NCBI GenBank assembly: GCA_017481235.1
Contig: JAFUPL010000050.1
Coordinates: 1 to 54,940, forward strand
DNA: 54,940 bases
DNA from: Clostridia bacterium
Lineage (GTDB): Bacteria; Bacillota; Clostridia; Christensenellales; UBA1242
Reading direction: 5' to 3'
Positions within the stretch are counted from its first letter, which is position 1, and every line of letters starts with the position of its first letter. Positions 24,071 to 32,371 of this stretch are shown piece by piece. The notes under the pieces were generated by a model, which was not told the DNA's origin, searched no databases, and worked only from the letters and a program-made list of their open reading frames with translations. Both the position numbers and the translations under genes were made by a program.

Positions 24071-24097
24071 AAAAAGAGGGGTTAACCCCTCTTTTTT
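24071..24097. terminator. Palindromic terminator overlapping the end of the YcxB-like gene
   Basis: AAAAGAGGGGTTAACCCCTC continuing into TTTTTT is a symmetrical hairpin. The stop codon of the minus-strand gene (24082-24084) lies inside it. Confidence 0.75.
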
Positions 24098-24570
24098 GCT
24101 ATTGCTGATGAAATTATTACCTTTAAAATCGATAATTCGCTTGAAGAAATAGTATCTTTTTTTATAGGGTAAGCCATTTGTCTATTTGGATACAAGAAGA
24201 TATAATTAGTTGTTTCTTTTATTTTTATAATATCTTTATAATAAACTTTACTAGAACTTATTTGTTCATTATTTTTAATTGCGTCAACTATCATAAATTC
24301 TTCATCAAACTCACATTCACAAATAATTTTAGTTTCGTCAGCCTTTTTGATTGCTTTGTTTATTGTCAATAATAAAACTAACCCAACCCCAAACAAAACG
24401 GCAAATATCCATAACAAAACCTCTAATATAAACATTTCCTTAAAAGTGGAAATAATAATATACGCTATTAGTCCAATTAATCCCACAATAATTGATATAA
24501 TGCAATTTCTCTTAGATGTCATACTTAATTCTGCTTGCACTTGTTTGTTAATTTCACATCGACACTTCAT
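24082..24570 (-). CDS. YcxB-like membrane protein
   Basis: 162 residues. A short basic N-terminus is followed by two TM segments (about 22-42 and 47-69), then a cytoplasmic domain whose end (VYYKDIIKIKETTNYIFLY followed by PNRQMAYPIKKDTIS) matches the YcxB-like C-terminal domain, a small PH-like fold in many Firmicutes membrane proteins. Function of the family is unknown. Ribosome site AAGGAGAG. Its terminator overlaps the last codons. Confidence 0.75.
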   Translation of the reverse strand: MKCRCEINKQVQAELSMTSKRNCIISIIVGLIGLIAYIIISTFKEMFILEVLLWIFAVLFGVGLVLLLTINKAIKKADETKIICECEFDEEFMIVDAIKNNEQISSSKVYYKDIIKIKETTNYIFLYPNRQMAYPIKKDTISSSELSILKVIISSAIAKKRG

Positions 24571-24590
24571 AATTATACTCTCCTTAATAA

Positions 24591-26054
24591 TTATAATAAT
24601 TCCAAAATAATGCGGTTAGACACATAAAAATGTTGTGGCGCAATTTTTAGGAAACCATCTTCAATATATACATATCCGCCTTTAATAAGTGTTTGAATTT
24701 GATTTGCACGAGATTTTAGTAGGTCTTCGTTAAAACGTTTTCTAAACTTTTTCAAATTTAATCCAGTTGCAAGACGAAGCGATAACATAATATACTCAGT
24801 TCTGCGTTCGCTATCACGAATAAACTCCTTATCAATCACTGGCAACTCGTTATTGTTTATTTTTTCAATATACTCATCTAGGCGTGGAGTGTTGTTAAAT
24901 CTATAACCTTCCAAGAAACTATGTGCCGACACACCAAGTCCTAAATAATCTACATCTTTCCAGTATTTAAAATTATGTCTACTTTCATAAGTTGGAATGG
25001 CAAAATTGGATACTTCATAACGCACAAAACCCGCTTGCTTTAGCATTTTGTTAACTAATTCGTACATCTTAATACAAGCATTATCACCAAGAGGTTTTAT
25101 AATGCCCATTTTAATGTTTTTATATAATTGTGTGTTTTCCTCTACTTGTAACGTATATACAGATATATGCTTAACATTTCTTTCAATAAGATATTCTATA
25201 GTATCTCTTACCGCATCTAATGATTGACGAGGAAGTCCAATCATTACATCTGCGCTAATGTTAATAAATCCCATTTTGTGAAGTAAATTAAAAGTATTAT
25301 CTATATTATCAATAGTTTGAAACCTTCCAACGTTTGCCAAAATTTTACTATCAATACATTGCACACCAACGCTTACACGATTAACACCCGCGCGCAAATA
25401 TTCCATCAATTTACTCGATGTAACCGAATTAGGATTTACCTCAATTGTAAATTCTATATCACCCTCAAAGTGGAAAGTTGAATAAATTTTACGCGACAAT
25501 TCATATATAAATCCTTCATACATAACCGAAGGTGTTCCGCCACCAATATATATGCTATTAAACACCATTTTAGCACATTGTTTGCGGTACATATCAATTT
25601 CCTTAAATAACGCTTCCTTAAATTCTTTTTGAGCATCTAATCCCATTGAATATGACACAAAGTCGCAATAATCACATTTACGGTCACAAAAAGGAATATG
25701 AATGTACAAACCCAACTTGTCATCACGCATATTTTGTTGAACAATACGCACTTCCCACTCTTTACATTTTTGTTCGCGATATCGAATTTTGTCAAACTTT
25801 TTAATCTTTTTATTTGACCATAGTGCACGCTTTTTAGGTTTTTGATTTTGCTCTAGTTCTTCCTTACGCTTACGCTCAAGTTCTTCAAGACGACGTTCTA
25901 TTTTTTGGTCAACAGTTTCCTCTATCTCTTCTTGCTCCACCAATTCATCTTTCCAAGTAACTTTGCTTTCAGTTTCTTGTACTGATTCTCCAATATCTGC
26001 AAATTTTTCGTCAATTGGTTGAGTATTATTTAGTTCCAAATCCTTTTCTTCCAT
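24591..26054 (-). CDS. hemW: Radical-SAM heme chaperone HemW with a long N-terminal extension
   Basis: 487 residues, about 110 more than usual. Residues 115-487 are HemW: LGLYIHIPFCDRKCDYCDF carries the [4Fe-4S] cysteines C123, C127 and C130, then GGGTPSV, EVNPNSVT, VGLPRQS-like IGLPRQSLDAV and YEVSNFA. HemW handles heme in the cytoplasm and is often misannotated as coproporphyrinogen oxidase. Residues 1-114 are an acidic, then highly charged coiled coil (ERRLEELERKRKEELEQNQK) ending in a basic patch. The ATG at 26054 is supported by AAGGGGGAAAT located in the 9-bp gap after lepA, so the extension is translated. The lepA-hemW order is widespread in Firmicutes. Confidence 0.9.
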   Translation of the reverse strand: MEEKDLELNNTQPIDEKFADIGESVQETESKVTWKDELVEQEEIEETVDQKIERRLEELERKRKEELEQNQKPKKRALWSNKKIKKFDKIRYREQKCKEWEVRIVQQNMRDDKLGLYIHIPFCDRKCDYCDFVSYSMGLDAQKEFKEALFKEIDMYRKQCAKMVFNSIYIGGGTPSVMYEGFIYELSRKIYSTFHFEGDIEFTIEVNPNSVTSSKLMEYLRAGVNRVSVGVQCIDSKILANVGRFQTIDNIDNTFNLLHKMGFINISADVMIGLPRQSLDAVRDTIEYLIERNVKHISVYTLQVEENTQLYKNIKMGIIKPLGDNACIKMYELVNKMLKQAGFVRYEVSNFAIPTYESRHNFKYWKDVDYLGLGVSAHSFLEGYRFNNTPRLDEYIEKINNNELPVIDKEFIRDSERRTEYIMLSLRLATGLNLKKFRKRFNEDLLKSRANQIQTLIKGGYVYIEDGFLKIAPQHFYVSNRIILELL

Positions 26055-26063
26055 ATTTCCCCC

Positions 26064-27863
26064 TTAATCATCAATTTTTAATATTGATATAAATGCCTCA
26101 CTAGGAAGTTCTACACTACCTAATTTACGCATACGTTTTTTGCCTTCTTTTTGCTTTTCAAGTAGTTTACGTTTACGGGTAACATCACCGCCGTAACATT
26201 TAGCAAGCACGTCTTTACGTACCGCACTAATAGTTTCACGAGCAATTACTTTACCGCCAATAACTGCTTGAATAGGTATTTCAAATAAGTGACGTGGAAT
26301 AACTTCCTTTAACTTTTCACATAATGACCTACCACGACCATACGCCTTAGACCTATGCACTATAATTGACAATGCGTCACATATATCGCCATTTAATAAT
26401 ATGTCCATTTTAACAAGGTCACTTTCTTTGTAACCGCATAATTCATAATCCATACTAGCATAACCCTTTGACAAACTCTTAATTTTGTCAAAAAAGTCAT
26501 ACACAATTTCATTAAGTGGCATTATATAACTTAATTTTGTGCGATTAGCGTCCAGATATTGCATGTTTTTGTATTCACCGCGACGGTCACTACACAAATC
26601 CATAATATTACCCATATATTCAGGTGGAGTAATAATTTCCATCTTAACCATAGGTTCTTCCATGCTTTCAATTGATTGAACGCTAGGCATAAAACTAGGA
26701 TTTGATATCAAATATGCTTCCTTATTAACTTCCTTGATTTTATACTCAACACTAGGTGCAGTGGTAATCAAATCTAAATTAAACTCACGTTCTAGTCGCT
26801 CGTTGATAATCTCCATGTGAAGCAAACCTAAAAATCCACATCTAAAACCATGACCAAGCGCCGTACTGGTTTCCTTTTCAAAATGAAGTGACGCGTCATT
26901 TAATTGCAATTTTTCAAGTGCTTCTTTCAACTCTTCATACTTGCTACCATCAAGTGGAAATATACCGCTAAACACCATAGGTACCGCCACCTTAAATCCA
27001 TCAAGTGGCATAGGTGTAGGATTTTCAAGCAATGTAATTGTATCACCTACTTTGGTGTCGCTAACGTTTTTGATACTAGCGCAAATATAACCAACATCAC
27101 CCGCGCGCAAAATCTCGCATTCAACGTTTTTAGGTGCAAATATTCCAACTTCGGTAACCTCAAAACTTTTGCCAGTTTGCATAAATTTAATAATATCGCC
27201 TGCCTTAACTTTTCCATCTACAATGCGCACCATACTAACCGCACCCTTGTAACTATCATAGTAACTGTCAAATATAAGTGCCTTAAGTGGTGCATTAATG
27301 TCACCATGTGGTGGTGGCACATTTTCAACCACTCGTTGCAACGCTTCCTCAATATTAAGTCCTGTTTTAGCCGAAATACGTGGGGCGTCCTCCGCTGGTA
27401 TTCCTATAATATCCTCAATTTCCTTAATAACCTTTTCACAGTCCGCACTAGGCAAGTCTACTTTGTTTAAAACTGGAATAATCTCCAACTTTGCATCAAA
27501 TGCAAGATAAACGTTGGCAAGGGTTTGCGCTTGCACACCTTGTGAAGCATCTACAACCAAAATTGCACCCTCGCATGCCATAAGCGAACGCGAAACTTCG
27601 TAAGAAAAGTCTACGTGTCCAGGGGTGTCAATCAAGTTAAGCGTATATTCTTCACCTTTATAGTTGTATTTCATAGTAGTAGGTGTAAGTTTAATAGTAA
27701 TACCACGCTCGCGTTCAATGTCCATACTATCAAGCAGTTGCGCACTCATATCACGCTTGGCAACTGTATTAGTAAGTTCAATAAATCTATCCGCCAATGT
27801 GCTTTTCCCATGGTCAATATGTGCCACTATACAAAAATTTCTAATTCTATCCTGTCTGTCCAT
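26064..27863 (-). CDS. lepA: Elongation factor 4 (LepA), ribosome back-translocase GTPase
   Basis: 599 residues. GTPase motifs: [10 protein letters not shown] (G1), RERGITIK (G2 area), [11 protein letters not shown] (G3), NKVDLPSAD (G4). The LepA-specific C-terminal domain is present, ending [13 protein letters not shown], preceded by [20 protein letters not shown]. It acts on stalled or mistranslocated ribosomes. An in-frame ATG exists 27 bp upstream (27890), but the ATG at 27863 has AAAGGAAA just before it and gives the usual [20 protein letters not shown] start, so it is preferred. The gene is followed after 9 bp by hemW. Confidence 0.96.
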   Translation of the reverse strand: MDRQDRIRNFCIVAHIDHGKSTLADRFIELTNTVAKRDMSAQLLDSMDIERERGITIKLTPTTMKYNYKGEEYTLNLIDTPGHVDFSYEVSRSLMACEGAILVVDASQGVQAQTLANVYLAFDAKLEIIPVLNKVDLPSADCEKVIKEIEDIIGIPAEDAPRISAKTGLNIEEALQRVVENVPPPHGDINAPLKALIFDSYYDSYKGAVSMVRIVDGKVKAGDIIKFMQTGKSFEVTEVGIFAPKNVECEILRAGDVGYICASIKNVSDTKVGDTITLLENPTPMPLDGFKVAVPMVFSGIFPLDGSKYEELKEALEKLQLNDASLHFEKETSTALGHGFRCGFLGLLHMEIINERLEREFNLDLITTAPSVEYKIKEVNKEAYLISNPSFMPSVQSIESMEEPMVKMEIITPPEYMGNIMDLCSDRRGEYKNMQYLDANRTKLSYIMPLNEIVYDFFDKIKSLSKGYASMDYELCGYKESDLVKMDILLNGDICDALSIIVHRSKAYGRGRSLCEKLKEVIPRHLFEIPIQAVIGGKVIARETISAVRKDVLAKCYGGDVTRKRKLLEKQKEGKKRMRKLGSVELPSEAFISILKIDD

Positions 27864-28007
27864 AAATTTCCTTTGTTTACTATCCTTCATTTTAGTATAC
27901 CAAATTTTTTACAAACTTAAAAGTGTTTTGACCTATATTTTAATATTTTTATTTGTACAAGCAACAAAATTTACTGTTTTTCATATATTTACAGCAAGTG
28001 AGGTTGT

Positions 28008-28712
28008 ATGATATTTGAAAGCATTGGTGCTTTTTTAACACGTCTTACATTTTTCTATGCCTATGTTGACAATCATTCATCTTTCCCTAAACCGCTTAAT
28101 AAAGATGAAGAAAATATGTTGGTAGAAAAGATGAATAACGGTGACCACGAGGCAAAAATACGACTTATAGAACACAATATGCGACTGGTTGCACATATTG
28201 TAAAAAAATACTCCTCTACCGCTGAAGCAGACGACTTGATTTCGGCGGGGTCTATAGGATTAATTAAAGCACTTAACTCATACAATCTTGATAAAGGCGC
28301 ATCTCTTTCCACCTATTCGGCGCGTTGTATTGAAAATGAGATACTAATGCTACTTAGATCAAACAAAAAGCATATTGCTGTTGATAGTTTAGATGAAGCG
28401 CTGGGAAGTGACACTGATGATAATGATATTTCCCTTATGGACACAATTCCTGAAAAAGACGAAGAAGATGTGTTTTTAAAAGTAAACAATTCCATGCTGA
28501 TGGAAACCATTGATAAAATTATGAAACAAAAGTTGTCTAAGCGTGAATACTTTGTAGTTAAATATCGTTATGGTTTAAACAATTCGCCCGCCTACACGCA
28601 ACGTGAAGTTGCTGATATGCTTGATATTAGTAGAAGTTACATATCACGTATTGAAAAAAAAGCCCTAAGTATTCTAAGGACTTATCTTGATAAAGATGTG
28701 TTTTTAGAGTAA
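28008..28712 (+). CDS. sigK: Sporulation sigma factor K precursor (pro-SigK)
   Basis: 234 residues in one uninterrupted frame (no skin-type element). An N-terminal hydrophobic pro-sequence (MIFESIGAFLTRLTFFYAYV, 1-20) matches that of B. subtilis pro-SigK, which is removed by SpoIVFB; then FPKPLNKDEE, LIEHNMRLVAHIVKKY and DLISAGSIGLIKALNSY (region 2), ARCIENEILMLLRS and a region 4 helix-turn-helix TQREVADMLDISRSYISRI. SigK directs late mother-cell genes (coat, maturation). It is divergent from lepA. The ribosome site GTGAGGTT is moderate. SigE is less likely because of the pro-sequence and the FPKPL and IENEILM signatures. Confidence 0.88.
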   Translation: MIFESIGAFLTRLTFFYAYVDNHSSFPKPLNKDEENMLVEKMNNGDHEAKIRLIEHNMRLVAHIVKKYSSTAEADDLISAGSIGLIKALNSYNLDKGASLSTYSARCIENEILMLLRSNKKHIAVDSLDEALGSDTDDNDISLMDTIPEKDEEDVFLKVNNSMLMETIDKIMKQKLSKREYFVVKYRYGLNNSPAYTQREVADMLDISRSYISRIEKKALSILRTYLDKDVFLE

Positions 28713-28721
28713 CTCAAACTT

Positions 28722-28799
28722 GGCGGTTGCCGTTGTGCAATAGCACAACAAAAAAGGCAGTCGCCTTTTTTACAAAACTTTGTTTTGTTAGCAACCGCC
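28722..28799. repeat. 80-bp cruciform repeat, copy A
   Basis: Outer arms GGCGGTTGC/GCAACCGCC enclose three small hairpins: TTGTGC/GCACAA, AAAAAAGGC/GCCTTTTTT and CAAAAC/GTTTTG. Copy B is at 29422-29501. The middle hairpin with its T tract can end sigK transcription. Confidence 0.88.
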
Positions 28800-28807
28800 C
28801 ACTTATT

Positions 28808-29338
28808 TTAAAGACCAAATTTGATTGGTGGACGTGTAGACAATCCTCTTTCCTCTTTAACGTCTGTTAAAGTGCGTTGAATGTCAATAATATCCTCATT
28901 GCTTAACTTATCGGAATTATCAATAATCATTTGTTGAATTAGTGACTTATAGTCATTAGTTTTAATCGCCTTAGCAATGCTTGACGCGTGACGCTTTAAC
29001 GCAATATCTACAAGCATTCCTTGCTCTATATTTAATATTTGACTAGTAATATCTTTAATATTTGACTTAACCCATGGAGTATTATTAAAAATTATAGAGT
29101 ACTTAGCATTGTCCACACCTTGATATAAATTAATATGCCAATGAAGACGAGATTGCTTGTCATTATCAAAATAAGTTTTGGCATTATACAATGTTTGACC
29201 GAACACATTTTCCTCAAAATTAATCACTCCACCTTTACGTATTAAAATATTATAGTGGTTTGAAGTATTAGGCATACGATTGATAGTGATTTTAATTTTC
29301 CCATCATCTAGTTTTTCAATTGATACTAATTTATCCAT
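28808..29338 (-). CDS. Soluble protein flanked by cruciform repeats (unknown)
   Basis: 176 residues, no signal peptide or TM. The N-terminal half is beta-rich (SIEKLDDGKIKITINRMP, LHWHINLYQGVDNAKYSII), the C-terminal half helical (ALKRHASSIAKAIKTNDYKS), ending GLSTRPPIKFGL. Ribosome site AAGGAGAA. Family not recognised. Both sides carry a copy of the same 80-bp palindromic repeat, so gene and repeats might have moved or been duplicated together; there is no transposase. Confidence 0.7.
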   Translation of the reverse strand: MDKLVSIEKLDDGKIKITINRMPNTSNHYNILIRKGGVINFEENVFGQTLYNAKTYFDNDKQSRLHWHINLYQGVDNAKYSIIFNNTPWVKSNIKDITSQILNIEQGMLVDIALKRHASSIAKAIKTNDYKSLIQQMIIDNSDKLSNEDIIDIQRTLTDVKEERGLSTRPPIKFGL

Positions 29339-29421
29339 AAGTTCTCCTTAATATTTAAGTGGATTATACATCAAATATATCTAGTTGTCAATACCAAAGT
29401 TTAAATTAATATCAAATTATG

Positions 29422-29501
29422 GGCGGTTGCATTTGCGCGTTAGCGCAAACAAAAAAGGCGACCGCCTTTTTAAACAAAACTTTGTTTTGTTGGCAACCGC
29501 C
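29422..29501. repeat. 80-bp cruciform repeat, copy B
   Basis: Same four-arm layout as copy A. The first inner stem reads TTGCGC/GCGCAA instead of TTGTGC/GCACAA, a compensatory change that keeps the pairing; the second reads AAAAAAGGC-GACC-GCCTTTTT. Confidence 0.88.
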
Positions 29502-29541
29502 TTGTCACAACACGACCATTGTAATATTACTGAAACTCTTA

Positions 29542-30303
29542 TTACTTTTTTAACACCTCAATATTATCCACTATCATATTATTGGCATTAAGTTTAGCCT
29601 TAATATAGTCTTCTTCCGTCTTAACCGTCCAAGCAAGAATAGGAATATCCGTTTTGTTTACATATTTATTAGGCAAATTTTCAAGATTATACGACACAAA
29701 ATCAATATGTGAAAAGTTTTTAAAAAACAACTTCTTAATAGGTATTTTTTTATAAAACCTAAGGTGGTCACGCATAAAAAAACTTGATAATTGCCCTCTA
29801 AGTATATTAGGCATAACCTTATAGCAACGGCGAAGTGCAAAAGGATTAAATGATTGAATAAATACTTTACCCCTGTAATTTTCAAGTTCTTGTTTTAATT
29901 TTGGCACAAGTTTTTTCATGTTATTATTAGTTTTAATTTCAATAAGTATTGGAACTTTACCTTTAACCAAATCTAATACATCTTTTAACAGAGGAATTGT
30001 ATAACTTGTATCTTTTAACTTATACCTTTTAATTTCATCATAGGTTAAAAACTTGATAAATTCATTAACACCAGTCATACGAATTAAATTGTCATCATGG
30101 AATACTACTATTTGGTTATCACTGGTTAAATGAATATCAAGTTCTATGCCAAAATTCATTCCCATCGCCTTTTCAAACGCTGGCAAACTATTTTCTGGAT
30201 ATTCATTATGTACACCGCGATGTGCAAAAGGTCTACGAAGCAACTCGCGATATTTATCCTTATCAAACTCACGCTGTATAATTGGAATATTTAGTTTTTT
30301 CAT
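29542..30303 (-). CDS. Glycerophosphodiester phosphodiesterase (GDPD family)
   Basis: 253 residues. Family active site is complete: FAHRG (H28, R29), PENSLPAFE (E38, N39), IELDIHLT (E54, D56) and VVFHD (H69). Later ILIEIKTN supplies another metal ligand. These cytoplasmic or secreted enzymes release glycerol-3-phosphate from deacylated phospholipids. No signal peptide is visible, so it is probably cytoplasmic (UgpQ-like). Ribosome site AAAGGAAG. Confidence 0.94.
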   Translation of the reverse strand: MKKLNIPIIQREFDKDKYRELLRRPFAHRGVHNEYPENSLPAFEKAMGMNFGIELDIHLTSDNQIVVFHDDNLIRMTGVNEFIKFLTYDEIKRYKLKDTSYTIPLLKDVLDLVKGKVPILIEIKTNNNMKKLVPKLKQELENYRGKVFIQSFNPFALRRCYKVMPNILRGQLSSFFMRDHLRFYKKIPIKKLFFKNFSHIDFVSYNLENLPNKYVNKTDIPILAWTVKTEEDYIKAKLNANNMIVDNIEVLKK

Positions 30304-30376
30304 ATTATAAATAACACTTCCTTTAAATAATTATATTATGCTAAATCATAAATATTTTAATAATTCAAAATAAGAC

Positions 30377-30407
30377 AAAAATTTTAGACAAATACCCTTG
30401 TCTAAAA
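30377..30407 (-). terminator. Terminator of the HD-like gene
   Basis: TTTTAGACAA/TTGTCTAAAA stem with a 6-nt loop followed by TTTTT on the minus strand, 14 bp after the stop at 30421. Confidence 0.85.
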
Positions 30408-30420
30408 CTTTAAAACATTT

Positions 30421-31062
30421 TTAATTTTTGTCTGTTACCCTAACAATAAACTTATAACCATATTTCTTGCATACGGTTTCAAAGCAACGATATAATTTAG
30501 AGTATGTTGCGGTTGCAACAAATGCGTCCCAATTAACATCTTTTCCGCCTAACAACAACTCCAACACGTCACCATTTCTTAGCGCGTCAACATAGGTAAT
30601 CTTGTTACAAATTTCAAATTCGGTTGAAGTAGATGCCAATTCGTCTTTAATACGGTCCGCACCAAAATCCATCTTGTCCGCCAAAATCATGCACGCCGAT
30701 ACAGTGTCGTAAAAGTTATCACCACGTCTACCCGTGTGACTAGCGATTGCACTACAAATCACGTTAATATCCTTTACTGAGAAATTGTGTTTTTTAAGAT
30801 ATGCACGTGCCATTTCAGCCCCTGTTTGCGCATGTAATGAACCGCCGTTTAAATGACCCAAATTATGCAATGCGCAAGCAATAAGTAATAAGTCATATTC
30901 CCTATCACTCATCTCAAAACACTTAGACAAAATCTTAGCATACTTAATAGTTCCTATTGTGTGAATAATGCCATAATGTTTGGGTTTGTTTTGATTAAAT
31001 ATGTCAATTTGCGTTAAAATTGCCATTACTTCTCTATCTTGTAAAATATCTAAATAATTCAT
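30421..31062 (-). CDS. HD-superfamily phosphohydrolase-like protein with HN instead of HD
   Basis: 213 residues. The fold shows H29/H34-region YGIIHTIGTIKYAKIL, ALHNLGHLNGG at about 67-77, SAIASHTGRRGDN and ILADKMDFGADRI, the spacing typical of HD phosphohydrolases. The defining His-Asp pair reads His-Asn (ALHNLGH), which would weaken metal binding, although other ligands remain. Substrate unknown; relatives act on nucleotides or (p)ppGpp. Ribosome site AGGGGATA. Single-gene transcript with terminator. Confidence 0.8.
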   Translation of the reverse strand: MNYLDILQDREVMAILTQIDIFNQNKPKHYGIIHTIGTIKYAKILSKCFEMSDREYDLLLIACALHNLGHLNGGSLHAQTGAEMARAYLKKHNFSVKDINVICSAIASHTGRRGDNFYDTVSACMILADKMDFGADRIKDELASTSTEFEICNKITYVDALRNGDVLELLLGGKDVNWDAFVATATYSKLYRCFETVCKKYGYKFIVRVTDKN

Positions 31063-31144
31063 TTTATCCCCTACTTAAAAATACTTATTATATTAGTTTA
31101 ACACAAATTGGTTAAATATTGCAACAAAAATCTACAAATAAACT

Positions 31145-31175
31145 AAAAAAAATCGATATAATATCGATTTTTTAT
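31145..31175. terminator. Bidirectional terminator
   Basis: AAATCGATA/TATCGATTT stem with A and T tracts on either side, 34 bp past the stop of the gene ending at 31209 (minus strand). Confidence 0.8.
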
Positions 31176-31208
31176 CAATTTATTATTTAATAATACCTAT
31201 TTGACATA

Positions 31209-32168
31209 TTATCTTGAAAATAAATTATCTTGATTATCAATATATACATCATCGGGCAATCTTTCACCAATCGAGTTATAATATCCATCTTCATCTTCAT
31301 ATATAGGTGTGCCTTGAATATCAAAACCCACAAAACGTGTTTGCGAACCAAAATCTTCCTCGTGTTCTATTTTGTTTCCATCAACGTCATACACAACTTC
31401 AACTCCGCCACGTATTATTTGACCTGTTAGGGTTATAAAATGATTGCCTTGCATAAACACTGGAAATTTATTTACATCATAACCCACTATATGAGGTTCA
31501 CTAGTGTCAATTTCTTCATCTTTGTAACCAGTTAAATATTGTTTGTGCATATTCTTTAATTCATTTTTTGACATAAATTGATGTCCAGTTATAAATCCGT
31601 CTAGGTCCTCATTTGATGTTGTTAAATTACTTGCTTTTTCAAGTGCAACATCAATAGTTGCGCCCACTCTTTGCGAATATCCAAGTGCCACTTTGTGCAT
31701 AGTTTGCAATAATGCTTGTTCTATCAAGTTGTCGTCAAGTTCAATATCCAACTCATCTTCTCCAATTGCTTTTAAACGCCCCGCATTATATTCAATCAAA
31801 CTTGAACGCTTTGTTCCCACAATCAAATCCTTGATGTCATCAACCGATATTTTGCCATGTTTAGCACAAAAATCATACATTTTTTGCAATGTTCTACATC
31901 TAAAATCCAGGAAAAGCAACAAGTCTTCGCTAGATAAATTATCCAACCACTCACTTTTAGGTTTTACCCCTCTACGCTTAAGCAAATATCTAAATTCTCG
32001 TTCCCCTCTAAGACCAAACTTGCTTAGATACAAATTTTTAGTGTATCCAATGCATAATGGCAACTTATCCGTACCTATATTACTACTTAAAAACCTTGCA
32101 TACTCCTTATTTTTGTTAGAAACAAGTTTACGTATAATATTCCAGCATTCTCTTTCACTTAATTGCAT
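31209..32168 (-). CDS. Soluble 319-residue protein (unknown)
   Basis: Helical N-terminal two thirds (KNLYLSKFGLRGEREFRYLL, DLLLFLDFRCRTLQKMYDFC) and a beta-rich C-terminal third with short repeats of the type IVGYDVNKFPVFMQGNHFIT and RFVGFDIQGTPIYEDEDGYY, i.e. two or three similar about 45-residue units with G-D-x-x-G-x-P-x-Y/F. Acidic, no signal peptide or TM. A GGGAG ribosome site, a good promoter and a terminator show it is expressed alone. No family recognised. Confidence 0.75.
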   Translation of the reverse strand: MQLSERECWNIIRKLVSNKNKEYARFLSSNIGTDKLPLCIGYTKNLYLSKFGLRGEREFRYLLKRRGVKPKSEWLDNLSSEDLLLFLDFRCRTLQKMYDFCAKHGKISVDDIKDLIVGTKRSSLIEYNAGRLKAIGEDELDIELDDNLIEQALLQTMHKVALGYSQRVGATIDVALEKASNLTTSNEDLDGFITGHQFMSKNELKNMHKQYLTGYKDEEIDTSEPHIVGYDVNKFPVFMQGNHFITLTGQIIRGGVEVVYDVDGNKIEHEEDFGSQTRFVGFDIQGTPIYEDEDGYYNSIGERLPDDVYIDNQDNLFSR

Positions 32169-32218
32169 TACAATCTCCCAAATATTAAAATTTACCCAAG
32201 TAAATCTACTTCAAGTTT

Positions 32219-32247
32219 AGTTTACCCTAATTGTCGATTTTTGTCAA
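32219..32247 (-). promoter_or_regulatory. SigA promoter of the 319-residue protein gene
   Basis: Minus strand TTGACA (32242-32247), 17-bp spacer, TAAACT (32219-32224). Confidence 0.7.
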
Positions 32248-32300
32248 GGCAAAATCACTAATCTATCCAACTTTAATATAGTTTTACCTTAACTTATATC

Positions 32301-32334
32301 AAAAAAACTCTCACTTTTTAGGTAAGAGTTTTTT
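32301..32334 (-). terminator. Terminator of the large LRR surface protein gene
   Basis: AACTCTTAC/GTGAGAGTT stem (one T-G pair) followed by TTTTTTT on the minus strand, 38 bp after the stop. Confidence 0.82.
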
Positions 32335-32371
32335 ATTAATCTATTTGAATAGCCCTAAAACTATCAAACTA

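Noticed and set aside
26904-27470. 188-codon frame on the plus strand inside lepA
   Set aside because: Antisense shadow of a highly conserved gene; composition rich in Cys, His, Asn and Thr as expected from reverse-complemented codons, no ribosome site.
31693-32220. 175-codon frame on the plus strand antisense to the 319-residue protein gene
   Set aside because: Overlaps a gene with promoter and ribosome site on the other strand; Ser/Leu-rich low-complexity translation, no start signals.
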